A DNA stretch of 7,461 nucleotides from an uncultured Clostridia bacterium (GCA_945871545.1 CAMBWJ010000078.1:1-7461), one strand, 5' to 3'; counted from the stretch's first letter, positions 1 to 6,089 are shown. A program made the numbers and translations. Notes: generated by a model from the letters alone, not told the origin.

Positions 1-279
1 ATAAACCTGCTGGCCCGGAGGAACCGGGACGCGGAGGCCATGCGGCAGATTCTGGAGCAGATGGCGCTGCGGCGGCAGCTGCGGGACAAAATCTATGTGG
101 AGCTGTCCAAGCTCTACGAGCATCGCTACAAAAATTACCGGCGCGCGCTCCGCTATGCGGATCTGGCCGCGCGCTATGTGGAGCCGGGGGAGATGGAGGC
201 GCTGCACCGCCGCCGCGACCGGCTTCGTGCCAAATTGAACAAGGAAAACGGGAGGAAAGACGAACATGGGTTTTTTTGA
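1..279 (+). CDS. 3' end of a CDS with a helical TPR-like tail (possibly YprB-type RNase H-like protein)
   Basis: The frame is open from base 1 to a TGA at 277-279, so the window cuts into a longer gene; the first internal ATG at 40 has no convincing ribosome binding site. The visible 92 residues are charged and helical. A segment around VELSKLYEHRYKNYRRAL, followed by alternating Ala/Leu/Tyr, looks like one TPR-type helical hairpin, and the end is a basic coiled-coil-like stretch (LHRRRDRLRAKLNKENGRK). From memory, the C-terminal tail of clostridial RNase H-like (YprB-type) exonucleases has a similar 'LxKxYEHrxkDYekAL' element, which would make this a nucleic-acid-processing enzyme. The catalytic domain lies outside the window, so this stays tentative. 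The gene overlaps the next one by 14 bp in the +1 frame, so the two are probably co-transcribed and translationally coupled. It ends on HGFF, read through the same seven-T run that gives MGFF at the start of the next protein. Confidence 0.6.
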   Translation: MNLLARRNRDAEAMRQILEQMALRRQLRDKIYVELSKLYEHRYKNYRRALRYADLAARYVEPGEMEALHRRRDRLRAKLNKENGRKDEHGFF

Positions 280-1060
280 CAGTATGAAGACCGAAAAGCT
301 GGGCAAGCAGGCCTACAACGCCCACGTGCAGGCCAACGATTTGCAGCGTCGGGGCAAGGTGGCCGACGCCAAGGCCAAGTACGACGAGGCGCTGGGGATG
401 TACAAGCAGGCCTACGATGCGGGCTGCCGCAAGACGGGCATCCTGATGTCCTATTCGGTGCTGATGATGCGTAACGGAATGTTCGCCGAGGCCCGTGAGT
501 TGATGAAGGAGGTCAGCGCCATCGGCGGCATGAGCGAGGAGGTGCACTTCGAGCTGCGCATCAACTACTCCATCTGCCTGTGGCGGCTGGGCATCCTGGA
601 CAAGGCCATCGAAACCATCGAATACGCGGGCAAGTACGCCAAGAACAGCGCGTATTACAGCTCCATCTGCACCTATTACGTGGAGCGTGCCGCCCAGAGC
701 GGCGCGGACGCGGACTTCGAGGCCGCGCGCGCGCTGCTGGACGAAGCGATGGACTACGACGACGAGGATGCGCCCACGCTGGACAACTACGGCGAGTACT
801 ACCGCCAGCTGAGCCTGCGCGAAACGGATCCGCAGCGGAAGGCCGAGTTGCGCAAGTCCGCCGTGGACTACTACGAGCGCGCCCATAAGCAGAAGCCCGG
901 CCAGATCACCACGCTCTATGCCCTGGCCAACTTCGCCCGGGAGGACGGAAATCTTCAGCGCGCCCGGGAGCTGGTCGACAAGGCGTTGATGCACAGCGGC
1001 TCCCGCGTCTGCCCGGTGTCCACCGAGATGCTGAAGGAGCTGAAGGCACAGCTGACATAA
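266..1060 (+). CDS. Cytosolic tetratricopeptide-repeat protein
   Basis: A 264-residue protein of unknown specific function. The ATG at 266 is preceded by GGAGG at 251-255 with a 10-nt gap, which supports this start even though it lies inside the upstream gene. There is no signal peptide or membrane segment, so it should be cytosolic. Helix-turn-helix TPR-like units can be followed along the chain: about residues 14-53 (ends in ALGMYKQAYDAG), 58-84, 97-124 (YSICLWRLGILDKAIETIEYA), 131-165, 169-208 (NYGEYY...VDYYERAHKQKPG) and 213-245 (TLYALANFAREDGNLQRARELVDKAL). Repeats of this type act as protein-protein interaction scaffolds; no catalytic motif is visible. The overlap with the preceding gene points to a shared transcript and perhaps a shared process. 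I cannot name a partner or gene symbol. The coding call itself is strong; the function is open. Confidence 0.88.
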   Translation: MGFFDSMKTEKLGKQAYNAHVQANDLQRRGKVADAKAKYDEALGMYKQAYDAGCRKTGILMSYSVLMMRNGMFAEARELMKEVSAIGGMSEEVHFELRINYSICLWRLGILDKAIETIEYAGKYAKNSAYYSSICTYYVERAAQSGADADFEAARALLDEAMDYDDEDAPTLDNYGEYYRQLSLRETDPQRKAELRKSAVDYYERAHKQKPGQITTLYALANFAREDGNLQRARELVDKALMHSGSRVCPVSTEMLKELKAQLT

Positions 1061-1098
1061 TAGACAGCGACATAGAGGTTTCCTCAAGCATACTTCCT

Positions 1099-1213
1099 GT
1101 TTTGAGACAATCCCTCCGACACGGCTTCGCCGTGCCACCTCCCTTTACACAAGGGAGGCATACGTTGGGGCACTGTCCCGAAAGGCTTGGAAGAACGAGG
1201 GGCGTCTCAAAAC
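1099..1213. repeat. Palindromic intergenic repeat with 10-bp inverted ends
   Basis: This gap segment is bounded by GTTTTGAGAC (1099-1108) and its exact reverse complement GTCTCAAAAC (1204-1213). Inside are two perfect hairpins: CACGGC-TTC-GCCGTG (1120-1134) and CCTCCCTT-TACAC-AAGGGAGG (1138-1158). Read on the minus strand, the core (GCCTCCCTT...AAGGGAGG, then CACGGC...GCCGTG, then GGAGGGATTGT) matches my memory of a dispersed palindromic repeat common between genes in gut Clostridia; I could not search to confirm this. It carries no ORF of its own. It may be a MITE-like or REP-like element; the inverted ends favour the former, but no target-site duplication is evident. Confidence 0.55.
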
Positions 1214-1235
1214 GCATTGGGTTTTGAGACGCCCC
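1199..1235. terminator. Bidirectional hairpin terminator between convergent genes
   Basis: A perfect 15-bp stem pairs GGGGCGTCTCAAAAC (1199-1213) with GTTTTGAGACGCCCC (1221-1235) around a 7-nt loop. It sits between the stop of the TPR gene (1060) and the stop of the minus-strand trigger factor gene (1253), only 17 bp past the latter. The plus side is followed by CTTTGTGTAT and the minus side by TCGTTCTTCC, so the U-tracts are modest in both directions, although the stem is strong. Its left arm is also the right end of the palindromic repeat, so the repeat may have supplied the terminator. Confidence 0.7.
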
Positions 1236-1252
1236 CTTTGTGTATGATGGAC

Positions 1253-2206
1253 TCAGACGTCCTTGACGATGGTTTCGATCTCGCTGCTTGCCACCAGGAA
1301 ATCCAGCACCTTTTCGGTGATCACGCTCTGGGCCACGGCGGCCTGGAAGGCCTCGTCCATGTGGGGCTGGAGCTGCTCGATGGTCATCTTGTTGTCCTGG
1401 GCGATCTGCTGGAGGGCGCGCGCCACGCTCTCCTCGTCGGGCGCAATGCTCTCCGCCATGGCGATCTCCGCAATGGCAAACTGGCGCTCCACGTTGCGGC
1501 GGGCCTCGTTGCGGTTGTCCTCGCGCAGAGCCTCCTTATTGGTGTTCATGAACTGGCAGTACATGTCCATGTTCAGACCCTGGCGCGCCAGCTGGTTCTC
1601 CAGACTCTGCATCATCAGATCCAGCGCGGCGTTGACCTGCTCCTCGCTGATCTCGAAGCTGGCGCTGTCGCACACCTGATTGAGCAGCTGCTCCTTGAGC
1701 TCGTTTTCGGCCTGCTGGTCGGCGTAGGCCTGCATGGCCTCCTTCATGCTTTCGCGGAATTCGGCGAAGGTCTCGCAGCCGCCCACGGCCCTGGCAAATT
1801 CATCGTCGGCCTTGTAGCGCTCCTTCAGGCGGATTTCATGAATCTTGCAGTGGAACACCGCCGCCTTGCCCGCCAGCTGCGGCGCGTGGTACTTCTCGGG
1901 GAAGGTGACGTGCACGTCCACCTCGTCGCCGACGCTGTGGCCGATCAGCTGCTCTTCAAAGCCGGGGATGAACGTGCCGCTGCCCAACACCAGCGTCTGC
2001 CCGTCGGCGCTGCCGCCCTCAAAGTAGCCCTCGGCGGTCTCGCCGGCATAGTCCAGAACCACCTCGTCGCCCGTCTGTGCGGGACGGCCCGTGACGGGCA
2101 CATTTTTCATCTGGCTCTGCAAAATGGCATCGATCTGGCGGTCCACCTGTGCATCGGGAACAAGAATGCGCTCGCGCACGGCCTTCAGGCCCTTATAATT
2201 CAACAT
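1253..2206 (-). CDS. Trigger factor-like chaperone/peptidyl-prolyl isomerase lacking the ribosome-binding domain
   Basis: A 317-residue protein; full trigger factors are about 430. It opens with NYKGLKAVRERILVPDAQVD, which matches the linker that normally follows the N-terminal ribosome-binding domain, so that domain (with its GFRxGKxP ribosome contact) is absent. The FKBP-type PPIase domain covers about residues 45-127: TGDEVVLDYAGE, GSGTFIPGFEEQLIGHSVGDE at 75-95, and FPEKYHAPQLAGKAAVF at 102-118. The helical C-terminal substrate-binding domain follows, with the family-typical DDEFARAVGG (134-143), to the end. The start is firm: GAGGTG lies 8 bp upstream (2215-2220) and a consensus promoter lies upstream of that. 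There is no remnant of a missing N-terminus in the 312-bp gap, so this is not a recent truncation. Its expected role is cytosolic prolyl isomerisation and holdase activity without ribosome docking. A full-length tig is probably present elsewhere, so I leave the symbol empty. Confidence 0.9.
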   Translation of the reverse strand: MLNYKGLKAVRERILVPDAQVDRQIDAILQSQMKNVPVTGRPAQTGDEVVLDYAGETAEGYFEGGSADGQTLVLGSGTFIPGFEEQLIGHSVGDEVDVHVTFPEKYHAPQLAGKAAVFHCKIHEIRLKERYKADDEFARAVGGCETFAEFRESMKEAMQAYADQQAENELKEQLLNQVCDSASFEISEEQVNAALDLMMQSLENQLARQGLNMDMYCQFMNTNKEALREDNRNEARRNVERQFAIAEIAMAESIAPDEESVARALQQIAQDNKMTIEQLQPHMDEAFQAAVAQSVITEKVLDFLVASSEIETIVKDV

Positions 2207-2214
2207 ATTATTGA

Positions 2215-2220
2215 CACCTC
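2215..2220 (-). promoter_or_regulatory. Ribosome binding site of the trigger factor-like gene
   Basis: GAGGTG on the minus strand ends 8 nt before the ATG (2204-2206). It fixes the short N-terminus: no other start with an RBS lies upstream in frame. Confidence 0.8.
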
Positions 2221-2250
2221 AGTTTTGTTATGATAAAATTACTTTGTACT

Positions 2251-2279
2251 ATTATAGCGTTTTCTGCGCGCTATGTCCA
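2251..2279 (-). promoter_or_regulatory. Sigma-A-type promoter of the trigger factor-like gene
   Basis: On the minus strand TGGACA (2274-2279) and a perfect TATAAT (2251-2256) are separated by exactly 17 bp. Transcription would start near 2244, giving a leader of about 38 nt before the ATG. This fits one-gene, housekeeping-style expression of the trigger factor-like gene. Confidence 0.8.
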
Positions 2280-2365
2280 GTCTGTCCCGCAGAAAATGTG
2301 CGTGAAATCATGTCGATCGGGCTGGCAAATCTAAAACTTAATAGTAATAATTTGCAAGTTATTTA

Positions 2366-2394
2366 TTGACAGAATTGAATAATTGTGATACACT
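2366..2394 (+). promoter_or_regulatory. Sigma-A-type promoter of the fhs-fchA-folD operon
   Basis: A perfect -35 TTGACA (2366-2371) and -10 TACACT (2389-2394) are 17 bp apart, and the -10 is extended by TGA immediately upstream. The 30 bp before the -35 are very AT-rich and could act as an UP element. Transcription should start near 2400-2401, leaving a leader of about 118 nt that carries the candidate riboswitch. Confidence 0.8.
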
Positions 2395-2398
2395 TTCA

Positions 2399-2487
2399 AC
2401 TGTAAGAGCGACGCGCCGGTTTGCAGTACAATCCGGTCGCCGAAGGAGTCGGAAGTGCTCCGATAGTACAAGGACAGACACTGTACA
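2399..2487 (+). ncRNA. Candidate glycine riboswitch (single aptamer) in the fhs leader
   Basis: The leader contains two blocks that resemble the conserved core of glycine aptamers: GCCGAAGGAG (2439-2448), and AAGGACAGA (2470-2478) about 20 nt further on, the same spacing I recall from the gcvT riboswitch of Bacillus subtilis. The required helices can be drawn. P1 is CTGT (2400-2403) with ACAG (2474-2477). P2 is GAGC (2406-2409) with GCTC (2457-2460). P3 is GAC (2410-2412) with GTC (2436-2438), continued by CGG (2417-2419) with CCG (2433-2435). The usual CAGG before the last block is poorly matched (GATAG). Only one aptamer is present. ACAG of P1 can alternatively pair with CTGT at 2481-2484, and GTACA (2466-2470) with TGTAC (2482-2486), giving a possible switch. 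There is no U-tract terminator, so control may be translational. A covariance-model search is needed to confirm it. Confidence 0.55.
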
Positions 2488-2503
2488 TACCAGACTAATT
2501 TAG

Positions 2504-2509
2504 AGGAGG
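2504..2509 (+). promoter_or_regulatory. Strong ribosome binding site of fhs
   Basis: A perfect AGGAGG lies 9 nt before the ATG at 2519, about 17 nt downstream of the candidate aptamer and its alternative hairpin. It selects this start and supports the unusual N-terminal extension of Fhs. Confidence 0.85.
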
Positions 2510-2518
2510 AATCCTACC

Positions 2519-4327
2519 ATGGCAATCAATTTCGTTGATGGCAAGTATGTGGATGAGAATGGCCGCGTGAAGCTCGACCCCACCATCTACAAGGACTGGC
2601 AGATCGCTGAGGAAGCTGAGAAGTCCCTGCCCCCGGTAGAATATTTCCGTGAGAAGCTCGGCCTGCTGCCCGATGAGATCATCCCCTACGGCAAGACCCC
2701 GAAGATCGACTTCATCAAGGTCATGGATCGCCTGAAGGACAAGCCCGACGGCAAGTTCATCGAGGTTACCGCCATCACGCCCACTCCCTTCGGCGAGGGC
2801 AAGTCCACCGTCTCTCTGGGCCTGATCGAGGGCCTGGGCTACATCGGCAAGAACGCCGGCGGCGCGCTGCGTCAGCCCTCCGGCGGCCCCACCATGAACG
2901 TCAAGGGTACCGCGGCAGGCGGCGGCAACGCCCTGCTGATGCCCATGACCGAGTTCTCCCTGGGCCTGACCGGCGACATCAACGACATCATGAACGCCCA
3001 CAACCTGGCCATGGTCGCGCTGACTGCCCGCATGCAGCATGAGCGCAACAACAACGATGAGTGGCTGGCCAAGAAGGGCCTCAAGCGCCTGGACATCGAT
3101 CCCAAGCGCATTGAGATGGGCTGGGTCATCGACTTCTGCGCGCAGTCCCTGCGCAACATCATCATCGGCATCGGCGGCCGCCTGGACGGCTTCATGATGG
3201 AGTCCAAGTTCGGCATCGCCGTTGGTTCCGAGCTGATGGCCATCCTGGCCGTCGCCCGCGATCTGAAGGATCTGCGCGAGCGCATCGGCAAGGTCGTCGT
3301 CGCATACAGCCGCTCCGGCGAGCCTGTGACCTGTGAGGATCTGGAGGTTGCCGGCGCCATGACCGCATGGATGCGCAACGCCATCAACCCCACCATGTGC
3401 TACTCCGTCGAGCATCAGCCCGTGCTGATCCACGCCGGCCCCTTCGCCAACATCGCCATCGGCCAGTCCTCCGTTATCGCTGACCGCCTGGCTCTGAAGC
3501 TGTTCGACTACCACGTCACCGAGTCCGGCTTCGCTGCCGACATCGGCTTCGAGAAGTTCTGGAACGTCAAGACCCGCCTGTCCGGCCTGACCCCGAACGT
3601 CTCCGTGCTGGTCGCCACCGTCCGCGCACTGAAGATGCACGGCGGCGGACCCAAGGTCACCCCCGGCGCACCCCTGCCGAAGGAGTATACCGAGGAGAAC
3701 CTGGAGCTGCTTGAGAAGGGCACCTGCAACCTGTTCCACCATGTGAACACCATCAAGAAGTCCGGCATCAACCCCGTTGTGTGCATCAACCGCTTCTACA
3801 CCGACACCGACGCGGAAATCGCGCTGCTGAAGAAGCTGTGCGCCGAGAAGGGCGTGCGCTGCGCGGAGTCCAACCACTGGCGCTATGGCGGCGAAGGCGC
3901 TGCCGAGCTGGCCCGCGTGGTTGTGGAAGCCTGCGAGGATCCGGTGGAGGTCAAGTTCCTGTACGACCTGGATATGCCTCTGCGTGAGCGCGTTGAGCGC
4001 ATCGCCAAGGAAGTCTACGGCGCGGACGGCGTTGACTGGGCGCCTCTGGCGGTTCAGAAGGCCGAGCGCTTCGAGAACGATCCCAAGTATGCCGACTATT
4101 GCACCATGATGGTCAAGACCCACCTGTCCCTGTCCGACAACCCGACTCTGAAGGGCGTGCCGAAGGGCTGGCGTCTGGCCGTGCGCGACATCCTGGAGTA
4201 CGGCGGAGCCAAGTTCCTGTGCCCCATGGCCGGCACCATCTCCATGATGCCCGGCACCGCTGCCGACCCGGCATACCGCCGCGTTGACGTGGACGTGGAA
4301 ACCGGCAAGGTCTCCGGCCTGTTCTAA
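2519..4327 (+). CDS. fhs: Formate-tetrahydrofolate ligase (10-formyl-THF synthetase)
   Basis: Makes 10-formyl-THF from formate, ATP and tetrahydrofolate in the cytosol. At 602 residues it is longer than the usual bacterial enzyme (about 555-560). An N-terminal extension of about 25 residues precedes the conserved start of the fold, and there are insertions near 171-190 and 380-390. The P-loop is [11 protein letters not shown] (87-97). The formyl-phosphate loop reads RQPSGGP (118-124), where acetogens have REPSLGP. The folate-stacking aromatics appear as F426 (INRFYTDT) and W454 (NHWRYGGEG), and the ending KVSGLF is typical. The loop glutamine, ALKMHGGGP and [16 protein letters not shown] recall the synthetase domain of eukaryotic C1-THF synthase. 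Several normally constant positions differ: GDIN for GDIH (N155), NIAIG for NIAHG (I314) and AAGGGN for AAGGGY (N137). Lysine is encoded essentially only by AAG, suggesting high expression. It is first in the fhs-fchA-folD operon and is probably regulated by its structured leader. Confidence 0.96.
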   Translation: MAINFVDGKYVDENGRVKLDPTIYKDWQIAEEAEKSLPPVEYFREKLGLLPDEIIPYGKTPKIDFIKVMDRLKDKPDGKFIEVTAITPTPFGEGKSTVSLGLIEGLGYIGKNAGGALRQPSGGPTMNVKGTAAGGGNALLMPMTEFSLGLTGDINDIMNAHNLAMVALTARMQHERNNNDEWLAKKGLKRLDIDPKRIEMGWVIDFCAQSLRNIIIGIGGRLDGFMMESKFGIAVGSELMAILAVARDLKDLRERIGKVVVAYSRSGEPVTCEDLEVAGAMTAWMRNAINPTMCYSVEHQPVLIHAGPFANIAIGQSSVIADRLALKLFDYHVTESGFAADIGFEKFWNVKTRLSGLTPNVSVLVATVRALKMHGGGPKVTPGAPLPKEYTEENLELLEKGTCNLFHHVNTIKKSGINPVVCINRFYTDTDAEIALLKKLCAEKGVRCAESNHWRYGGEGAAELARVVVEACEDPVEVKFLYDLDMPLRERVERIAKEVYGADGVDWAPLAVQKAERFENDPKYADYCTMMVKTHLSLSDNPTLKGVPKGWRLAVRDILEYGGAKFLCPMAGTISMMPGTAADPAYRRVDVDVETGKVSGLF

Positions 4328-4341
4328 TCGGCGCATATTGA

Positions 4342-4373
4342 ATATATGGGTGGCAGAAATGTCACCCATATTT
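4342..4373 (+). terminator. Intergenic hairpin between fhs and fchA (attenuator or processing site)
   Basis: An 11-bp stem (ATATGGGTGGC at 4344-4354 with GTCACCCATAT at 4361-4371, one G-U pair) closes a 6-nt loop. Only TTT follows the stem, so it is at best a partial terminator. It lies 14 nt after the fhs stop and about 40 nt before the fchA start. It could lower downstream expression relative to fhs or protect the 3' end of fhs mRNA. Confidence 0.5.
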
Positions 4374-4412
4374 CCCGTTACAGAAATACCAAAAGTTCAG
4401 GAGAAATGTATT

Positions 4413-5030
4413 ATGGATATGACTTTGGCATCCTGCCGTGAATTTGTAAGCGTACTGGCCTCCGATGCGCCCGCTCCGGGCGGCGGCGGCGCGGCTGCGC
4501 TGGTTGGCGCCATCGGCACCGCCCTGGGCAACATGGTCGGCTCCCTGACCGTGGGCAAGAAGAAGTATGCCGCGGTTGAGGCGGAAATCATCGCCCTGAA
4601 GGCAAAGTGCGACGAGCTGCAGAAGCAGCTGCTGGATCAGGTGGAGGCGGACGAGGTGAACTTCCTGCCCCTGGCAAAGGCCTACGGCATCCCGAAGGAT
4701 GATCCCAACCGCGACAAGGTGATGGAGGAGGCCACCATCATCGCCTGTTCCACCCCCATGCACATCATGGAGCTGTGCTGCGAGGCCATCGAGGCCATCG
4801 CCGTGTTTGCCGAGAAGGGCTCCCGCCTGGCAGTGTCCGACGCGGGCTGCGGTGCGGTGTGCTGCAAGGCGGCCCTGCAGGCGGCCAGCCTGAACGTGTT
4901 CATCAACACCAAGTCCCTCAAGAACCGCGAGGTGGCCGAGGAGATGAACGCCAAGGCGAACGGCATGCTGGACAAGTACTGCGCGATGGCGGATGAAATC
5001 TTCGCCGCCGTCCGCGCGAACTTCTTTTAA
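4413..5030 (+). CDS. fchA: Methenyl-THF cyclohydrolase / cyclodeaminase family protein (FchA)
   Basis: A 205-residue protein of the formiminotransferase-cyclodeaminase (FTCD_C) fold, all-helical and cytosolic. In this operon it should interconvert 10-formyl-THF (made by Fhs) and 5,10-methenyl-THF (used by FolD). Family hallmarks are APAPGGGGAAALVGAIGTAL (20-38), KKKY (49-52), a DEVNF segment (80-84) and SDAGCGAVCCKAALQAASLNV (142-162). The length is normal for the family. The frame is open upstream to 4284, inside fhs, but the ATG at 4413 has AGGAG 9 nt before it (4399-4403) and the family normally begins here, so I chose it over the longer frame. Cysteine is frequent (9 residues, with a CC pair at 122-123 and CGAVCC at 146-151), which suits an anaerobe. 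The alternative activity, formimino-THF cyclodeaminase in histidine or purine breakdown, is less likely next to fhs and folD. Confidence 0.92.
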   Translation: MDMTLASCREFVSVLASDAPAPGGGGAAALVGAIGTALGNMVGSLTVGKKKYAAVEAEIIALKAKCDELQKQLLDQVEADEVNFLPLAKAYGIPKDDPNRDKVMEEATIIACSTPMHIMELCCEAIEAIAVFAEKGSRLAVSDAGCGAVCCKAALQAASLNVFINTKSLKNREVAEEMNAKANGMLDKYCAMADEIFAAVRANFF

Positions 5031-5064
5031 TTGAATCTACATCTGAATTCGGAGGTTAACAATT

Positions 5065-5952
5065 ATGGCAAAGCTACTGCTGGGCAAGGAAGTCACCGCC
5101 GCACTGAACGCGAAGCTGCAGGCGCAGGTTGCAGAACTGAAGGAAAAGGGCATCTCCCCGAAGCTGGGCATTCTCCGCTGCGGCGAGAACCCGTCCGACC
5201 TGTCCTACGAGAAGGGCGCTGTGGCCCGCGCGGAGCTGATCGGCGTTGAGGTGGAGACGTTCGTGCTGCCCGAGGACGTGACCAAGGAGGCCCTGATCGC
5301 CAAGATCGAGGAGCTCAACGCCAACGACAGCATTCACGGCGTGCTGATGTTCCGCCCCCTGCCCAAGCACCTGAAGGCGGATCAGAACGAGATCTGCAAC
5401 AAGCTGGATCCGGCCAAGGATGTGGACTGCATGACCGACCTGTCCAACGCAGGCGTGTTTGAGGACCGCAAGGATCTGGGCTTCGCGCCCTGCACCCCCC
5501 AGGCCTGCATGGAGATCCTGGACTACTACGGCATCGACTGCAAGGGCAAGAGCGCCGTGGTCATCGGCCGCTCTCTGGTCGTGGGCAAGCCCGCAGCCAT
5601 GATGCTGATGAAGAAGAACGCCACCGTCACCATCTGCCACACCAAGACGGTCAACACCGCCGAGGTCGCCCGCAGCGCCGACATCCTGGTGTCCGCAGCC
5701 GGCGTGCTGGGCTCCCTGACCAAGGACTTCGTGCGCCCGGGCCAGATCGTGATCGACGTGTCCATCAACTGGGATCCCGAGAAGATCAACTCCAAGGGCG
5801 GCAAGGGCGCCATCGCCGGCGACGCCAAGTTTGATGAGATCGAGCCCATCGTCGAGGCCATCACCCCCGTTCCGGGCGGCGTTGGCTCCGTGACCACCTC
5901 CGTGCTCATCGGCCACGTGGTGGAGGCTGCTGCCCGCAAGGCCGGCCTGTAA
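5065..5952 (+). CDS. folD: Methylene-THF dehydrogenase FolD, probably without cyclohydrolase activity
   Basis: A 295-residue FolD, close to the usual 280-300. It interconverts 5,10-methylene-THF and 5,10-methenyl-THF with NAD(P)(H). GGAGG at 5051-5055, 9 nt before the ATG, sets the start. The Rossmann motif is VVIGRSLVVGKP (165-176), and the C-terminal signature is TPVPGGVGSVTTSVL (267-281). CTP (143-145) and the pterin-binding aspartate in KDVD (118-121) are kept. The catalytic site is altered: the family motif YVxxK is YEKGA (48-52), so the cyclohydrolase lysine position holds Ala52, and the partner glutamine in VQLPLP is replaced (MFRPLP, Phe96). In the human enzyme these two residues are known to be central to cyclohydrolase activity, while lysine replacement leaves some dehydrogenase activity. 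I infer a monofunctional dehydrogenase that relies on FchA, encoded just upstream. I recall similar 'YERGA' FolD proteins in other Clostridia, so this is probably a subfamily trait. Last gene of the operon. Confidence 0.94.
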   Translation: MAKLLLGKEVTAALNAKLQAQVAELKEKGISPKLGILRCGENPSDLSYEKGAVARAELIGVEVETFVLPEDVTKEALIAKIEELNANDSIHGVLMFRPLPKHLKADQNEICNKLDPAKDVDCMTDLSNAGVFEDRKDLGFAPCTPQACMEILDYYGIDCKGKSAVVIGRSLVVGKPAAMMLMKKNATVTICHTKTVNTAEVARSADILVSAAGVLGSLTKDFVRPGQIVIDVSINWDPEKINSKGGKGAIAGDAKFDEIEPIVEAITPVPGGVGSVTTSVLIGHVVEAAARKAGL

Positions 5953-5964
5953 GCTGAAATAAAG

Positions 5965-6005
5965 ACCCGCCCGTCCGCTTTTTCGGGCGACGGGTGGGTT
6001 TTGTT
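5965..6005 (+). terminator. Rho-independent terminator of the fhs-fchA-folD operon
   Basis: ACCCGCCCGTC (5965-5975) pairs with GACGGGTGGGT (5989-5999) through 11 bp including one G-U pair. The inner part can extend by GC/GC around a T-rich loop. The stem runs directly into TTTTGTT. It lies 12 nt after the folD stop and separates the folate operon from the membrane-protein gene. Confidence 0.88.
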
Positions 6006-6057
6006 CGCCCTGAAACCGCTGAATATGCCCAAAAAATGCGGCGAAAGGCGGTGTGAT

Positions 6058-6082
6058 CCTGCTTCGGCAGGGGGATAGGAGG
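6058..6082 (+). promoter_or_regulatory. UUCG-capped hairpin next to the RBS of the DUF1576 gene
   Basis: A perfect 5-bp stem CCTGC-TTCG-GCAGG (6058-6071) with the very stable C(UUCG)G-type tetraloop ends 5 nt before the AGGAGG (6077-6082), which is itself 7 nt from the ATG at 6090. Such a hairpin close to the RBS may protect the transcript or tune ribosome access. I found no convincing promoter in 6006-6057. Confidence 0.5.
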
Positions 6083-6089
6083 AATTGAA

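Noticed and set aside
1187..2233. 348-codon plus-strand frame opposite the trigger factor gene
   Set aside because: It is antisense to a clearly recognised protein with its own promoter and RBS; its Leu/His/Ala-rich composition is typical of a shadow.
2399..2518. THF or ZTP riboswitch in the fhs leader
   Set aside because: Both are plausible by function, but I could not find their conserved cores; the glycine-type core fits the sequence better.
2495..4369. 624-codon open frame on the minus strand opposite fhs
   Set aside because: It mirrors fhs codon by codon; the protein is rich in Gly, His, Ala, Val and Gln with no domain, and arises from the strong third-position G/C bias of fhs, which avoids stops on the other strand.
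4284..4412. Longer N-terminus for FchA starting inside fhs
   Set aside because: The extra 43 residues are not family-like, and the ATG at 4413 has a well-placed AGGAG and gives the normal family length.
6001..6027. Possible promoter (TTGTTC ... AATATG) for the DUF1576 gene
   Set aside because: The spacing is only about 15 bp, both boxes match poorly, and the -35 falls in the terminator U-tract.
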